From Mycolicibacterium hodleri (GTDB lineage: Bacteria > Actinomycetota > Actinomycetes > Mycobacteriales > Mycobacteriaceae): a DNA stretch of 64,000 nt. The position numbers were made by a program, and so were the translations under genes. The notes beneath the pieces were generated by a model. It did not search any database. It had not been told where the DNA came from and worked only from the letters and a program-made list of their open reading frames with translations. The stretch is from NCBI RefSeq assembly GCF_006439015.1, contig NZ_RCZG01000002.1:124001-188000 (forward strand). Reading direction: 5' to 3'. This document shows, piece after piece, positions 1-8,892 of this stretch (within the stretch, counting starts at the first letter, position 1; every line of letters begins with the position of its first letter).

Positions 1-381
1 TCCGAACAGTCGCCCGCCGACGGTGTGCAGCCCCACGCTGCCCACCACCAGCAGGTCCGCGTCGACCTCCTTCGCGAGGTCGACCAGCGCCTCGATCGGT
101 GCCCCGCGAACCGCGCGCTCCTTGACGTTGGCGGCACCGGCCGCCTTGGCCCGTTCGCGCGCGTCGCGCAGCCGTGCATAGATGGGCGCACTGCCCGTGA
201 TCTGGTAGACGTCGTCCTTCAGCGCGTTTGCACCGTGGCGATCCTCGCGCGACGGCAGATAGGCGGTCGCCACGATCAAATTCGCGTTCGACGTGGCCGC
301 GATGTTCCCGGCCCGGTCCACCGCGCGTAGGGACGAATCGCTTCCGTCCGTGCCGACTACGACGTTTCGATAGGTCTTCAC
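1..381 (-). CDS. Universal stress protein (3' end outside window)
   Basis: This is a UspA-family nucleotide-binding stress protein; 127 codons are visible and the C-terminus runs off the left edge. The N-terminus reads KTYRNVVVGTDGSDSS, the usual first beta strand and ATP-contacting Asp of the family. Near the edge the sequence reads LLVVGSVGLHTVGGRLFG, matching the ATP-binding G-2x-G-9x-G region. The GTG start at 381 is chosen because an AGGAG box lies 8 bases upstream. Family members bind ATP and act in cytoplasmic stress and dormancy responses; the specific role here is unknown. The gene is divergent from the LuxR-type regulator at 653. Confidence 0.85.
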   Translation of the reverse strand, partial: MKTYRNVVVGTDGSDSSLRAVDRAGNIAATSNANLIVATAYLPSREDRHGANALKDDVYQITGSAPIYARLRDARERAKAAGAANVKERAVRGAPIEALVDLAKEVDADLLVVGSVGLHTVGGRLFG

Positions 382-652
382 AACGATCTCCTGGTCCTCT
401 GGCTGGACACCACCCGGTAGCGGATGTGTTCAGCTCAGCCGTCGGGATCCGCTCATGCAATGGGGTGCGCAGAGGTGGGGTAGTCCACTACTCGACGGGC
501 GAAGTCCATGATTGCGTCAGCGTTGAGGTGATCGCCGCTCGTCAGGAGTCGCCCGCACCGAATCCTCGGTGTTTACCCATCCTCGATGCAGCCCGGGGAC
601 TGGGGGCACCTGAAGCCGCCCAAACGCAATTTGCGAGCGGTATGGTTTTCAG
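382..652. promoter_or_regulatory. Divergent intergenic region with leaderless-type promoter for the LuxR gene
   Basis: This 271-base gap separates the stress protein (minus) from the LuxR-family gene (plus). A TANNNT -10 box (TATGGT, 641-646) lies 6 bases before the GTG at 653, the geometry of mycobacterial leaderless transcripts. No convincing DosR box was found. Nothing else was recognised. Confidence 0.45.
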
Positions 653-3274
653 GTGTTCGGCAACGACCCCCTGACCGGACGTGGCGCCGAGTTGACCGAC
701 ATCGGTAGGGCACTGGGTGGGGATGGCAAATTCTCGGGTGCGGTCATCGCAGGCCCGGCCGGGGTGGGCAAGACCCGACTCGCTCGAGAAGTGCTGGCCC
801 GTGCGGACGCCGCCGGTACGCGGACGAAATGGGTGGTGGGCACCGAATCCGCGCGACCCCTGCCGCTCGGGGCGTTCACGGGGTTGATCGGCGACACCGG
901 GCCAAACCCGATGGCAAGCGTACGGAACATCGTCAACTCCCTTGTGGCGCAACAACAGAAGGATCGCGTACTGGTCGGAGTCGACGATGCACATCTTCTC
1001 GACGGGTTGTCCGCGCACGTCGTTCACCTCCTTGCGCAGTCGCGTGGGGTGCGCCTCGTCGTGACGGTGCGAACGGGCTCGAGCGAGCCCGACGCCGTGA
1101 CCGCGCTGTGGAGGGACGGTCTGTTGACCCGCCTCGATCTGGGGCCGCTGTCCCCGAGCGCGACCCACGACCTGATCGAGAAGTCACTCGATGGCCCAGT
1201 GGATACGCGTAGCGCTCAAAGGTTTTGGAAGTTGACGGGCGGAAATGCCTTGTTCCTGCGGCAACTGCTCAAGGATCAGGTGGCCGCCGAGAGGATCCGC
1301 CAGGTAGCCGGAGTGTGGATGTGGGACGAGAACGTCGCCGTCTCCTCAAGCATCGGCGACGTGGTCGGCCAGCAGCTCGGACGGTTGACACCAGAGCTGG
1401 CCCTGGTGGTCGACACTCTGTCGCTGTGCGAGCCGCTTCAGGTGGACGTCTTGGGCGAACTGGTCAACCGCGCCGACGTGGCGGTCGCCGAGCAGATGCA
1501 CCTCATCACCGTCGAGCGGACGGATGCCGGGCTCTTCGCGCGGCTGGCACACCCGCTGTTCGGCGAGCTCAGGCGGGCGACCGCGGGCGAGATGTACCTC
1601 TCCACCATTCGGGGTCGCTTGTCTAGACGACTGGCACACGATGACAGGGACATGCACCGAACGGTGCGGCGGGCACTCCTTCTGCTCGAATCGGACCTCG
1701 AACCCGATCCGGAGCTGTATCTACGATCAGCACGGTTCGCGATGACACTGCTGGATCTCGAGTTGGCCGAGCGCTTCTCAGCGGCCGCAGCGGGGTGTGG
1801 GGTTGGCGAGGCATCGTCGGTCCAGGCCATGAACATGGTCCTGCTCGGTCGCGGTGAGCAGGCCGAGGTCGTCCTGCGGCAGCTGAGCGAGGCGGGGGGC
1901 GGCGACCAACACCAGTGGGCGACCGTTCGCGCCGCGAATCTGATCTGGATGCTGGGCAACCCGACCGAGGCATGGGCCATCCTCGAGGGGTTGGCCGCCT
2001 CCGACGAAACTCCGGCGGAGCTCGCCACCCGGCACGCCATCGAGGCATGCGTCGACGCGGTATCCGCCCGGTGCAGCGTCGCCGCCGAGAAGGCCCGTGC
2101 GGCACTGGCCTCTGAGGACCTCCCCGACTTTCACGCGATGATGGCATCGGTGGCCTTGGTGATGGCGCTCGGTGCAATGGGCGAAGTCGACGACATCGGC
2201 GGCGTCGCCGACCGGGCACTCGCCAGGGCCGCCACGTCGTTTCAGGCGTCGCACATGCGGTTCTGGTTCGGCAGCGTGCACGCTCGCGCATGCCGGTTGA
2301 CGGGCCGGATCGACGACTGCGTCACGTCGGCCAATCTGTTGGCTGACTCGGCGCGAGAGGTCCCGGGGCTGGCCTACGCCAACCTCGCCTTCCTACTGGG
2401 GCACGCCGCTCTGGTCAGCGGTGATCTCCCCAGGGCAGCCAAACTGCTGCACGAGGCTCTCGCGGGAGTCGAGAAGCACGGCGTCACAACGGGTCTGCGG
2501 CCGGCGAGCTGCTTCGCGCTCGCTGAGACACATGCCAAGCTCGGGGAACCGGAAGCCTCGATGGCAGCGCTGAGCGAGGCGCGCCAATGCGTCCCCGTCG
2601 ACTACTCGTTCATGCACACCGGGCTAAGCGTGGCGACCGGGTGGGCGCTGGCGGCCGGCGGAGCCTTGGCCGAGGCCGTCGCGGCCGTGCAGGCGGGCGC
2701 AGTCGCCGCAGCCGAGCGCGGTCAACCGACGCACGAACTGGCCTGTCTGCAAGCAGCGGTCCAGTGGGGTGATGCCTCCGGTGCGCCCCGAGCGCGGCAG
2801 CTCGCCAATTCACTCGACCTTCCACTTGCGAATACGATTGCGCGGCATGCGGAGTCGTTGTCCGCAGGCGACGGTAGAGGTCTGCTCGCCGTGGCGGGTG
2901 AATACCGTGAGAGCGGGGACCGCGCGACCGCCGCCGATGCAGCAGCCCAGGCGGCCGTCGCGTTCTCCGCGGGACAGGAAGGCAAGCGCGGCCTCTATGC
3001 CGCGGCCCTGGCGCAGGAACTGGCCGACGAGTGTGGCGGGTTGTGCACACCGGCGCTGCGAAGTCCCGTCGTGCCCGTTCCGTTCACCGGCCGTCAGCGT
3101 GAGATCGCCGAATTGGTCGCGGCCGGGTTGTCCAACCGTGACATCGCCGACCGGCTCGTCACCTCTGTCCGCACGGTGGAGGGGCACGTATATCGGGCCT
3201 GTCGGCAGGTCGGCGCTGCCTCGCGCGCAGATCTCGCCGCCATCATGCGCGCCGGGCCAGGCCGGCGTCCGTGA
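653..3274 (+). CDS. Large LuxR-family ATPase transcriptional regulator (LAL/MalT-like)
   Basis: This 873-aa protein has the LAL layout. An N-terminal AAA/NB-ARC-type ATPase carries a Walker A motif GPAGVGKT near residues 34-41 and a Walker B-like LVGVDDAH near 100. A long alanine-rich helical (TPR-like) middle follows. The C-terminal LuxR helix-turn-helix begins at TGRQREIAELVAAGLSNRDI (about residue 805). It should be a cytoplasmic ATP-dependent regulator, with an unknown inducer. Unlike several M. tuberculosis relatives it has no adenylate cyclase domain. The GTG start fits a -10 box 6 bases upstream. It stands alone, 36 bases before a dehydrogenase gene. Confidence 0.85.
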   Translation: MFGNDPLTGRGAELTDIGRALGGDGKFSGAVIAGPAGVGKTRLAREVLARADAAGTRTKWVVGTESARPLPLGAFTGLIGDTGPNPMASVRNIVNSLVAQQQKDRVLVGVDDAHLLDGLSAHVVHLLAQSRGVRLVVTVRTGSSEPDAVTALWRDGLLTRLDLGPLSPSATHDLIEKSLDGPVDTRSAQRFWKLTGGNALFLRQLLKDQVAAERIRQVAGVWMWDENVAVSSSIGDVVGQQLGRLTPELALVVDTLSLCEPLQVDVLGELVNRADVAVAEQMHLITVERTDAGLFARLAHPLFGELRRATAGEMYLSTIRGRLSRRLAHDDRDMHRTVRRALLLLESDLEPDPELYLRSARFAMTLLDLELAERFSAAAAGCGVGEASSVQAMNMVLLGRGEQAEVVLRQLSEAGGGDQHQWATVRAANLIWMLGNPTEAWAILEGLAASDETPAELATRHAIEACVDAVSARCSVAAEKARAALASEDLPDFHAMMASVALVMALGAMGEVDDIGGVADRALARAATSFQASHMRFWFGSVHARACRLTGRIDDCVTSANLLADSAREVPGLAYANLAFLLGHAALVSGDLPRAAKLLHEALAGVEKHGVTTGLRPASCFALAETHAKLGEPEASMAALSEARQCVPVDYSFMHTGLSVATGWALAAGGALAEAVAAVQAGAVAAAERGQPTHELACLQAAVQWGDASGAPRARQLANSLDLPLANTIARHAESLSAGDGRGLLAVAGEYRESGDRATAADAAAQAAVAFSAGQEGKRGLYAAALAQELADECGGLCTPALRSPVVPVPFTGRQREIAELVAAGLSNRDIADRLVTSVRTVEGHVYRACRQVGAASRADLAAIMRAGPGRRP

Positions 3275-3298
3275 GCGCCCGCCGCCCCGCCGGATGGT

Positions 3299-3304
3299 TA
3301 GGCT
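3299..3304 (+). promoter_or_regulatory. -10 box of a leaderless promoter (TAGGCT)
   Basis: TAGGCT matches the mycobacterial TANNNT -10 consensus and ends 6 bases before the ATG at 3311. No Shine-Dalgarno sequence is present, so the mRNA probably starts at or next to the start codon. Confidence 0.5.
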
Positions 3305-3310
3305 GCCCGG

Positions 3311-4060
3311 ATGACTCGCCAGAAGATCCTCATCACCGGCGCCAGCTCGGGGCTGGGCGCAGGCATGGCCCGCCAGTTTGCCTCCAAGGGGCGTGACCTT
3401 GCGCTGTGTGCGCGCCGCACCGACAACCTCGAGGAGCTGAAGGCTGAGCTGACCACGCGACATCCCGACATCGCGGTGGTCGTCGCCGCGCTTGACGTGA
3501 ACGATCACGAAGCCGTGCCGAAGGTGTTCGCCGAGCTGAGCGACGAGTTGGGTGGCATCGACTGCGTCATCGTCAATGCGGGGATCGGCAAGGGCTACCA
3601 GCTCGGCGGCGGCAAGCCGTGGGCCAACAAGGCCACCATCGAGACCAATCTGGTGTCGGCCCTGGTGCAGATCGAGACGGCATTGGAGATGTTCACGAAG
3701 GCGGGCGGGGGACACCTGGTGCTGGTGTCGTCGGTGCTCGGCAACAAGGGTGTGCCTGGCGTCAAGGCCGCCTACGCCGCCAGCAAGGCGGGAGTCACCT
3801 CACTCGGCGAGTCGCTCCGCGCGGAGTATTCGTCGGGACCCATCAAGATCACGGTGCTCGAGCCCGGCTACATCGAATCGGAGATGACGGCGAAGTCGGC
3901 TACCACCACGTTGATGGTCGACAACGAGACCGGCGTCAAGGCGATGGTCGACGCAATCGAGAAGGAGAAGGGCCGCGCCGTCGTGCCTGCGTGGCCGTGG
4001 TGGCCGCTGGTCGAGTTGATGAAGGTGCTGCCGCCACGGTTCACCAAGATCTTCGCCTGA
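3311..4060 (+). CDS. Short-chain dehydrogenase/reductase (Rv0945-like)
   Basis: This 249-aa classical SDR has an N-terminal cofactor loop ITGASSGLGAGMA (TGxxxGxG). The structural NAG motif follows in IVNAGIG, then the catalytic Ser in LVSSVLG, and the active-site pair in YAASK (YxxxK) near residues 156-160. ARR after the second strand suggests NADP(H) preference, an inference. It corresponds by position to M. tuberculosis Rv0945, upstream of pgi. The substrate is unknown. A palindromic repeat begins 18 bases after the stop codon. Confidence 0.9.
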   Translation: MTRQKILITGASSGLGAGMARQFASKGRDLALCARRTDNLEELKAELTTRHPDIAVVVAALDVNDHEAVPKVFAELSDELGGIDCVIVNAGIGKGYQLGGGKPWANKATIETNLVSALVQIETALEMFTKAGGGHLVLVSSVLGNKGVPGVKAAYAASKAGVTSLGESLRAEYSSGPIKITVLEPGYIESEMTAKSATTTLMVDNETGVKAMVDAIEKEKGRAVVPAWPWWPLVELMKVLPPRFTKIFA

Positions 4061-4077
4061 AGCCTCCCCAACGGGCG

Positions 4078-4130
4078 GCGATTTGTGGAGTGTTTTCGGC
4101 GCTCACCACCGAAAACACTCCACAAAACAC
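4078..4130. repeat. Palindromic repeat element, copy 1 (CGCTCACC loop)
   Basis: A perfect 17-bp inverted repeat (4083-4099 with 4109-4125) encloses a 9-base loop CGCTCACCA, and the left flank reads GCGATTTGTG. Related palindromes occur at 5027-5079 and 34149-34201. It separates the dehydrogenase from the AbiEi/DUF559 gene and could end transcription of the former. It has no T-run. Confidence 0.75.
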
Positions 4131-4171
4131 AGGGGTGGAACCCCGCCGGGGTGGCGGCCGTCTACTTCGAT

Positions 4172-5044
4172 ATGTCTCTGGCACTCGACGACTACCTGCG
4201 GGAGCACGATGGTGTCATCACCCTGGACCATGCGCGCGACGCGGGAATGTCGAACGATGCGGTCAATCGCGTTGTCCGAGCCGGCCGATGGCGGCGTTGC
4301 ACTCCGGGCGTTTTCTTCGCCGAGGACCATCGATTCACGGATGCCGCCAGAGTTCGGGTAAGCGTATGGAGCTATGGCATCGAGGCAACCGCCAGCGGTT
4401 TGGCGGCCGCATGGTGGCTCGACATGACCAAGTTTGCGCCCGAGATCGTCGAGGTCACCGTGCCGCGCGACCGGAGGCTCACTCATCGTGCGGGCACCAG
4501 ACTTCGCCGCCGCGACCTCGCGAGCGTCGACGTCGTCGAGCGTCGAGGACTGCGGATCACGGCACCCGACCTCACCATCATCGAGGCGGCAAGCCGTCCG
4601 GGTGGTGGTGCTCGAGTAATGGACTCGGCGCTCCAACGTCGGCATTCCGAATTGCCCCGGTTGTGGCGTGCCCAGCTGCGCAACAAGGGACGCCACGGTG
4701 CGCCCCGCAGCCGCCGATTGCTCCAGGCGGCGAGCAACGGCGCACGCTCGGAGGCCGAGCGACTGTTCGCCCGGCTGCTCGACCGCGCCGGATTCACCGG
4801 GTGGAAGGCGAACTACGCCGTCGCCGGCTACGACGTCGACTTCGCGTTCGTCGGGCCGATGGTCGCCGTTGAGATCGACGGGTTGGCCTTTCACTCCGAC
4901 GCCGACGACTTTCATCGAGATCGTAAGCGACAGAACGCGATATCACTGGCAGGCTGGCAGGTGCTCAGGTTCACGTGGCTGGACCTCACCGAGTATCCCG
5001 AACGCGTCATCGCGCAGGTCCGCCTTGCGATCTGTGGAGTTTGA
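4172..5044 (+). CDS. AbiEi-type antitoxin domain plus DUF559 (Vsr-like nuclease fold) protein
   Basis: The protein is about 290 aa. The N-terminal part (LDDYLREHDGVITLDHARDA, then VVRAGRWRRCTPGVFF) is the winged-helix domain of AbiEi-family antitoxins. The C-terminal part has the DUF559 endonuclease-like core: EAERLFARLLDRAGF, a strand with VDFAFVGPMVAVEIDG, then FHRDRKRQNAI and QVLRFTW. Such proteins are common and multicopy in mycobacteria. Nuclease activity is inferred from fold only, and no AbiEii toxin lies next to it. ATG 4172 is preferred because earlier in-frame starts (4085, 4151) lie in or beside a palindromic repeat. The stop codon lies inside a second related palindrome. Confidence 0.75.
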   Translation: MSLALDDYLREHDGVITLDHARDAGMSNDAVNRVVRAGRWRRCTPGVFFAEDHRFTDAARVRVSVWSYGIEATASGLAAAWWLDMTKFAPEIVEVTVPRDRRLTHRAGTRLRRRDLASVDVVERRGLRITAPDLTIIEAASRPGGGARVMDSALQRRHSELPRLWRAQLRNKGRHGAPRSRRLLQAASNGARSEAERLFARLLDRAGFTGWKANYAVAGYDVDFAFVGPMVAVEIDGLAFHSDADDFHRDRKRQNAISLAGWQVLRFTWLDLTEYPERVIAQVRLAICGV

Positions 5045-5079
5045 CAGCCACTCACCGCCGAAAAGTCTCCACAAATCGC
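5027..5079. repeat. Palindromic repeat element, copy 2 (CTCACC loop)
   Basis: Arms 5027-5039 and 5067-5079 pair at 12 of 13 positions. The loop contains CTCACC and the right arm ends CACAAATCGC, as in the copy at 34149. It contains the stop codon of the AbiEi/DUF559 gene and lies between that gene and the convergent pgi, where it could act as a two-way terminator. Confidence 0.7.
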
Positions 5080-5087
5080 GAGGGGAG

Positions 5088-6749
5088 TCAGGCGGAGCGG
5101 CCACGCTCCTCGCGGTAGTGGCGGACCAGAGCGTCGGTCGAACTGTCGGACTGCTCGGCGGGCGCCGCGTCGTCGGTGAGTACCGGCAACAGCGAATTCG
5201 CCTGTGTCTTACCGAGTTCCACGCCCCACTGATCAAACGAGTCAATGCCCCAGATGATGCCCTCGGTAAACACCTGGTGCTCATAGAGTGCGATCAACTG
5301 ACCGACCACCGACGGTGTCAGCTTGGTCGCCAGGATGGACGTCGTAGGCCGGTTGCCCGGCATCACCTTGTGCGGAACCACCTCGGCCTTTGTGCCCTCT
5401 GCCGCGATCTCCTCGGCGGTCTTGCCGAACGCCAGGACCTTCGTCTGGGCGAAGAAGTTGCTCATCAACAGGTCGTGCATGCTGCCGGTGCCGTCGCGCG
5501 TAGGTAGGTCGTCGGTGGGTTGGGAGAACCCGATGAAGTCGGCGGGGATCAGTCGGGTGCCTTGATGCAGTAGCTGATAGAACGCATGCTGACCGTTGGT
5601 TCCCGGCTCGCCCCAATAGATTTCACCCGTCTTGGTAGTGACGGCGGTCCCATCCGATTGCACCGACTTGCCGTTGGACTCCATGGTCAGCTGTTGCAGG
5701 TAGGCCGCGAAGCGGGCCATGTCGTTGGAGTACGGCAGCACCGCGCGCGCCTGGGCGTCGAAGAATTCGTTGTACCAGAGACCGATGAGCCCAAGCAGCA
5801 CAGGCGCATTGGACTCCAGTGGGGTGGTGCGGAAGTGCTCGTCGACGATGTGGAAGCCGGCCAGGAACTCGGCGAACCGCTCCTTGCCGATCACCGCCAT
5901 GACCGACAACCCGATCGCCGAGTCCACCGAGTAGCGGCCGCCGACCCAGTCCCAGAAGCCGAACATGTTGTCGGTATCGATGCCGAAGCCGTCGACCAGC
6001 TCCTCGTTGGTGGACACCGCGACGAAGTGCTTGGACACCGCGTCCTGTCCGAGGGCATCGGTGAGCCAGCGGCGGGCCGCCGTCGCGTTGGTCAACGTCT
6101 CCAAGGTCGAGAACGTCTTCGAGGCGACGATGAACAGCGTCGTGGCGGGGTCGAGTCCGTCGAGCTTGGCCACCAGGTCGGCGGGGTCGACGTTGGACAC
6201 GAACCGTGCCGAGATGCCGGCGTCGGCGTAGTGGCGCACTGCCTGGTAGACCATCACCGGCCCCAGGTCGGAGCCACCGATGCCGATGTTGACGACGGTC
6301 CTGATGCGCTCACCCGTGGCGCCCGTCCACTCACCGCTGCGGAGCTTGTCGGTGAACGCGCCCATCGCGTCCAGTACCTCGTGCACGTCGGCGACGACGT
6401 CCTGCCCGTCGACGGTCAACTCGGCGCTCCTCGGCAGGCGCAGCGCCGTGTGAAGCACGGCGCGGTCCTCGGAGGTGTTGATGTGAACGCCTGCGAACAT
6501 CGCGTCGCGCTTGCCCTCGAGATCGGCGGCCTTGGCGAGGTCGACGAGCAGCTTCAGCGTCTCGCGCGTCACCCTGTGCTTGCTGTAGTCGACGTACAGA
6601 TCGCCGACGGCCAGCGTCAGCTCCCGACCGCGCGCGGGGTCCTCGGCGAAGAACTCGCGGAGGTGCTTGCCGCCGATCTCGTCGCGGTGACGGATCAAGG
6701 CGTTCCACGCCGGAGTCGCGGTGATGTCGGGAATCTGAACGGGTGCCAT
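5088..6749 (-). CDS. pgi: Glucose-6-phosphate isomerase
   Basis: Interconverts glucose 6-phosphate and fructose 6-phosphate in glycolysis and gluconeogenesis, in the cytoplasm. The protein is 553 aa, the usual mycobacterial length. Family signatures are present: [12 protein letters not shown] (sugar-phosphate binding), [26 protein letters not shown] and [13 protein letters not shown] near the C-terminus. The ATG at 6749 is chosen because GAGGAG lies about 9 bases upstream and the protein then begins close to other Pgi proteins; an ATG 39 bases further upstream is less likely. It is convergent with the AbiEi/DUF559 gene and divergent from the aldehyde dehydrogenase gene. Synteny matches Rv0946c. 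Confidence 0.97.
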   Translation of the reverse strand: MAPVQIPDITATPAWNALIRHRDEIGGKHLREFFAEDPARGRELTLAVGDLYVDYSKHRVTRETLKLLVDLAKAADLEGKRDAMFAGVHINTSEDRAVLHTALRLPRSAELTVDGQDVVADVHEVLDAMGAFTDKLRSGEWTGATGERIRTVVNIGIGGSDLGPVMVYQAVRHYADAGISARFVSNVDPADLVAKLDGLDPATTLFIVASKTFSTLETLTNATAARRWLTDALGQDAVSKHFVAVSTNEELVDGFGIDTDNMFGFWDWVGGRYSVDSAIGLSVMAVIGKERFAEFLAGFHIVDEHFRTTPLESNAPVLLGLIGLWYNEFFDAQARAVLPYSNDMARFAAYLQQLTMESNGKSVQSDGTAVTTKTGEIYWGEPGTNGQHAFYQLLHQGTRLIPADFIGFSQPTDDLPTRDGTGSMHDLLMSNFFAQTKVLAFGKTAEEIAAEGTKAEVVPHKVMPGNRPTTSILATKLTPSVVGQLIALYEHQVFTEGIIWGIDSFDQWGVELGKTQANSLLPVLTDDAAPAEQSDSSTDALVRHYREERGRSA

Positions 6750-6837
6750 GGTGATCGGCTCCTCGCGCGAGCGCTCGTCGGAAGACATATGTCGACCCTA
6801 GTGCGGCGGCGCTTTCGAGGGTGTAAATGATGGACGT

Positions 6838-8286
6838 ATGGACATCGAGAAGCTGCTGTCATCCGTACCAACCGGTCTGTGGATCGGCGGTGAGGAGCGC
6901 GCCGCGTCGTCGACCTTCGACGTGCTCAACCCGGCGACCGACGAGGTGTTGATCGCCATCGGCGACGCGACACCTGCCGATGGCATCGCGGCGCTCGACG
7001 CCGCCGCTGCCGTGCAGGGCGAGTGGGCTGCCACCCCGCCCCGCGAGCGCGGCGAGATCCTGCGCTCGGTGTTCGAGGCGATCACTGCTCGCGCCGAGGA
7101 ATTCGCGACGTTGATGACCCTGGAGATGGGCAAGGTCCTCGCGGAGAGCATGGGCGAGGTCAAGTACGGCTCGGAGTTCTTCCGGTGGTTCGCCGAGGAA
7201 GCGGTCCGCATCGGCGGTCGCTATACCAAGAGTCCTGCGGGCACCGGCCGCATCATCGTGACCAAGTCGGCGGTGGGACCGTGTCTCGCCATCACGCCGT
7301 GGAACTTCCCACTGGCGATGGGGACGCGCAAGATCGGTCCCGCGATGGCGGCCGGCTGCACGATGGTCATCAAGCCCGCGCAGGAGACGCCGTTGACGAT
7401 GCTGTTGCTGGCCAAGTTGATGGACGAGGCCGGCCTGCCCAAGGGCGTGCTCTCGATTTTGCCGACGAGCAAGCCAGGCGATTTGACGACGGCGCTCATC
7501 GACGACGGCCGCCTGCGCAAGCTGACGTTCACCGGGTCGACGGGCGTTGGCAAGGCACTGGCGAAGCAGAGCGCCGACAAGCTGCTGCGCCTGTCACTCG
7601 AGTTGGGTGGCAATGCGCCGTTCATCGTGTTCGACGACGCCGACATCGATGCGGCCGTCGATGGCGCGCTGTTGGCCAAGATGCGCAACGGTGGCGAGGC
7701 CTGCACGGCGTCCAACCGCTTCCACGTGGCCAACGCGGTGCGCGCCGAGTTCACCGAGAAGCTCGTCAAGCGGATGAGCGAGTTCACGTTGGGCAACGGG
7801 CTGGACGAATCATCGACGCTGGGACCGCTGGTCAACGCCAAGCAGGTCGCCACCGTCGAGGATCTGGTGTCCGACGCGGTGGCCAAGGGCGCGACGGTCG
7901 CCGTCGGCGGCGTCGCTCCCGACGGGCCTGGTCACTTCTACCCGGCGACGGTGCTCGCCGACGTTCCTGCGGAGGCGCGCATCTTCAAGGAGGAGGTGTT
8001 CGGGCCGGTCGCCCCCGTCATCGGGTTCGACACCGAGGAGGAGGGCATCGCCGCGGCCAACGACACCGAGTACGGGCTGGCCGCCTACATCTACACCCAG
8101 GGGCTGGACCGTGCGCTGCGGGTGGCCGAGGCGATCGAGGCGGGCATGGTCGGCGTCAATCGCGGCGTCATCTCCGATCCCGCCGCGCCGTTCGGGGGGG
8201 TCAAGGAATCCGGGTTCGGTCGCGAAGGCGGATCCGAGGGAATCGAGGAGTACCTCGACACCAAGTACATCGCGCTGACGAACTGA
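6838..8286 (+). CDS. NAD(P)-dependent aldehyde dehydrogenase, succinate-semialdehyde type
   Basis: This 482-aa ALDH-superfamily enzyme oxidises an aldehyde to an acid. Visible motifs are ITPWNFPLAMGTRKIGPAMA (cofactor and active-site Asn), FTGSTGVGK (Rossmann glycines), ELGGNAPFIVF with the general-base Glu, and GGEACTASNRF with the catalytic Cys near residue 286. The C-terminal FGGVKESGFGREGG matches succinate-semialdehyde and related dehydrogenases. It probably acts in GABA or succinate-semialdehyde catabolism, but the exact substrate cannot be set from sequence. Its start lies 88 bases from the divergent pgi. A strong hairpin follows the gene. Confidence 0.9.
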   Translation: MDIEKLLSSVPTGLWIGGEERAASSTFDVLNPATDEVLIAIGDATPADGIAALDAAAAVQGEWAATPPRERGEILRSVFEAITARAEEFATLMTLEMGKVLAESMGEVKYGSEFFRWFAEEAVRIGGRYTKSPAGTGRIIVTKSAVGPCLAITPWNFPLAMGTRKIGPAMAAGCTMVIKPAQETPLTMLLLAKLMDEAGLPKGVLSILPTSKPGDLTTALIDDGRLRKLTFTGSTGVGKALAKQSADKLLRLSLELGGNAPFIVFDDADIDAAVDGALLAKMRNGGEACTASNRFHVANAVRAEFTEKLVKRMSEFTLGNGLDESSTLGPLVNAKQVATVEDLVSDAVAKGATVAVGGVAPDGPGHFYPATVLADVPAEARIFKEEVFGPVAPVIGFDTEEEGIAAANDTEYGLAAYIYTQGLDRALRVAEAIEAGMVGVNRGVISDPAAPFGGVKESGFGREGGSEGIEEYLDTKYIALTN

Positions 8287-8292
8287 GCCCGA

Positions 8293-8350
8293 CGAGTGTG
8301 TGGGTTGTGGATGCAAAGCCCAGGTGAAGCGTCCATAACCCGCACGCTCG
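8293..8350. terminator. Long two-way stem-loop between convergent genes
   Basis: Arms 8293-8314 and 8329-8350 form a 22-bp stem. Read as plus-strand RNA, all four mismatched positions become G-U pairs. The 14-base loop contains GGTGA, the complement of the TCACC core seen in the other palindromes of this window. It lies exactly between the convergent aldehyde dehydrogenase and chorismate mutase genes. There is no long T-run, as is common in mycobacteria. Confidence 0.65.
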
Positions 8351-8359
8351 GCGAAAGGG

Positions 8360-8623
8360 CTAGTGTCCCAAGCGACCGCGACCGAGGCGCAGCAGGATCA
8401 TCGCGAGATCCTTGCCTTCGGGACCGAGCGCGCTGTAGCGCTCGATGACCTTCATTTCGCGGCTGTGCACCAGGCGGGTGCCGCCGGAGGCCATCCTGGC
8501 CTTGCCGATCATCTGTGACACTTCGGCGCGGCGCTGGACGGCGGCCAGGATCTCGGCGTCGAGCCTGTCGATCTCCAGGCGCAGATCGTCGATGTCGATC
8601 GTTGGTTCGGTTTCGATACTCAC
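8360..8623 (-). CDS. Chorismate mutase, AroQ type
   Basis: Converts chorismate to prephenate, the first committed step to Phe and Tyr. This small AroQ-delta helical enzyme (87 aa) is homologous to Rv0948c: LRLEIDRLDAEILAAVQRRAEV holds the first active-site helix, followed by IGKARMASGG, VHSREMKVI and the C-terminal LLRLGRGRLGH that contacts DAHP synthase in M. tuberculosis. The GTG at 8623 is chosen because GGAGG lies 8 bases upstream; an ATG at 8668 would add 15 residues with no such signal. In M. tuberculosis the enzyme is weak alone and is activated by AroG; the conserved tail suggests the same here. Confidence 0.92.
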   Translation of the reverse strand: MSIETEPTIDIDDLRLEIDRLDAEILAAVQRRAEVSQMIGKARMASGGTRLVHSREMKVIERYSALGPEGKDLAMILLRLGRGRLGH

Positions 8624-8644
8624 GGGTGGTTCCTCCGAATTCTG

Positions 8645-8726
8645 GTCTCTTGTGGGTTCTGGTCTCATCCGTATTCGGGCCTCACAAGAGACGAGCCCCG
8701 GATCGCAGATGCGGACCGCGGGGCTC
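8645..8726 (-). promoter_or_regulatory. Two stacked inverted repeats in the chorismate mutase leader
   Basis: A 10-bp inverted repeat (8645-8654 with 8683-8692) and an abutting 8-bp repeat GAGCCCCG/CGGGGCTC (8693-8700 with 8719-8726) lie just upstream of the gene. In the minus-strand transcript they form two consecutive hairpins before the ribosome-binding site. This could be an attenuator or a processing site. The function is inferred only. Confidence 0.35.
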
Positions 8727-8892
8727 TGGGGAAGCAGCTAGACCACGGGCACCGCAGGCCGGTACCCGTAAAAAAATCGTCCATGCTGGTTGAGCACGGG
8801 ATCGAGTGTGCCACCAAGGGCCGCGTCCGCGCAAAGCCCAATATGGCGGCTGCGCCGCGGTGTCTGCGGTCAGCGGTAAGTTTGATCCCGAT

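Noticed and set aside
382..652. DosR-type box upstream of the universal stress gene
   Set aside because: Only partial half-sites (GGGACT-like) were found, without a matching second half.
5586..6830. Long plus-strand open frame (414 codons) opposite pgi
   Set aside because: It is the antisense shadow of pgi, which has complete family motifs; long antisense frames are expected in high-GC DNA.
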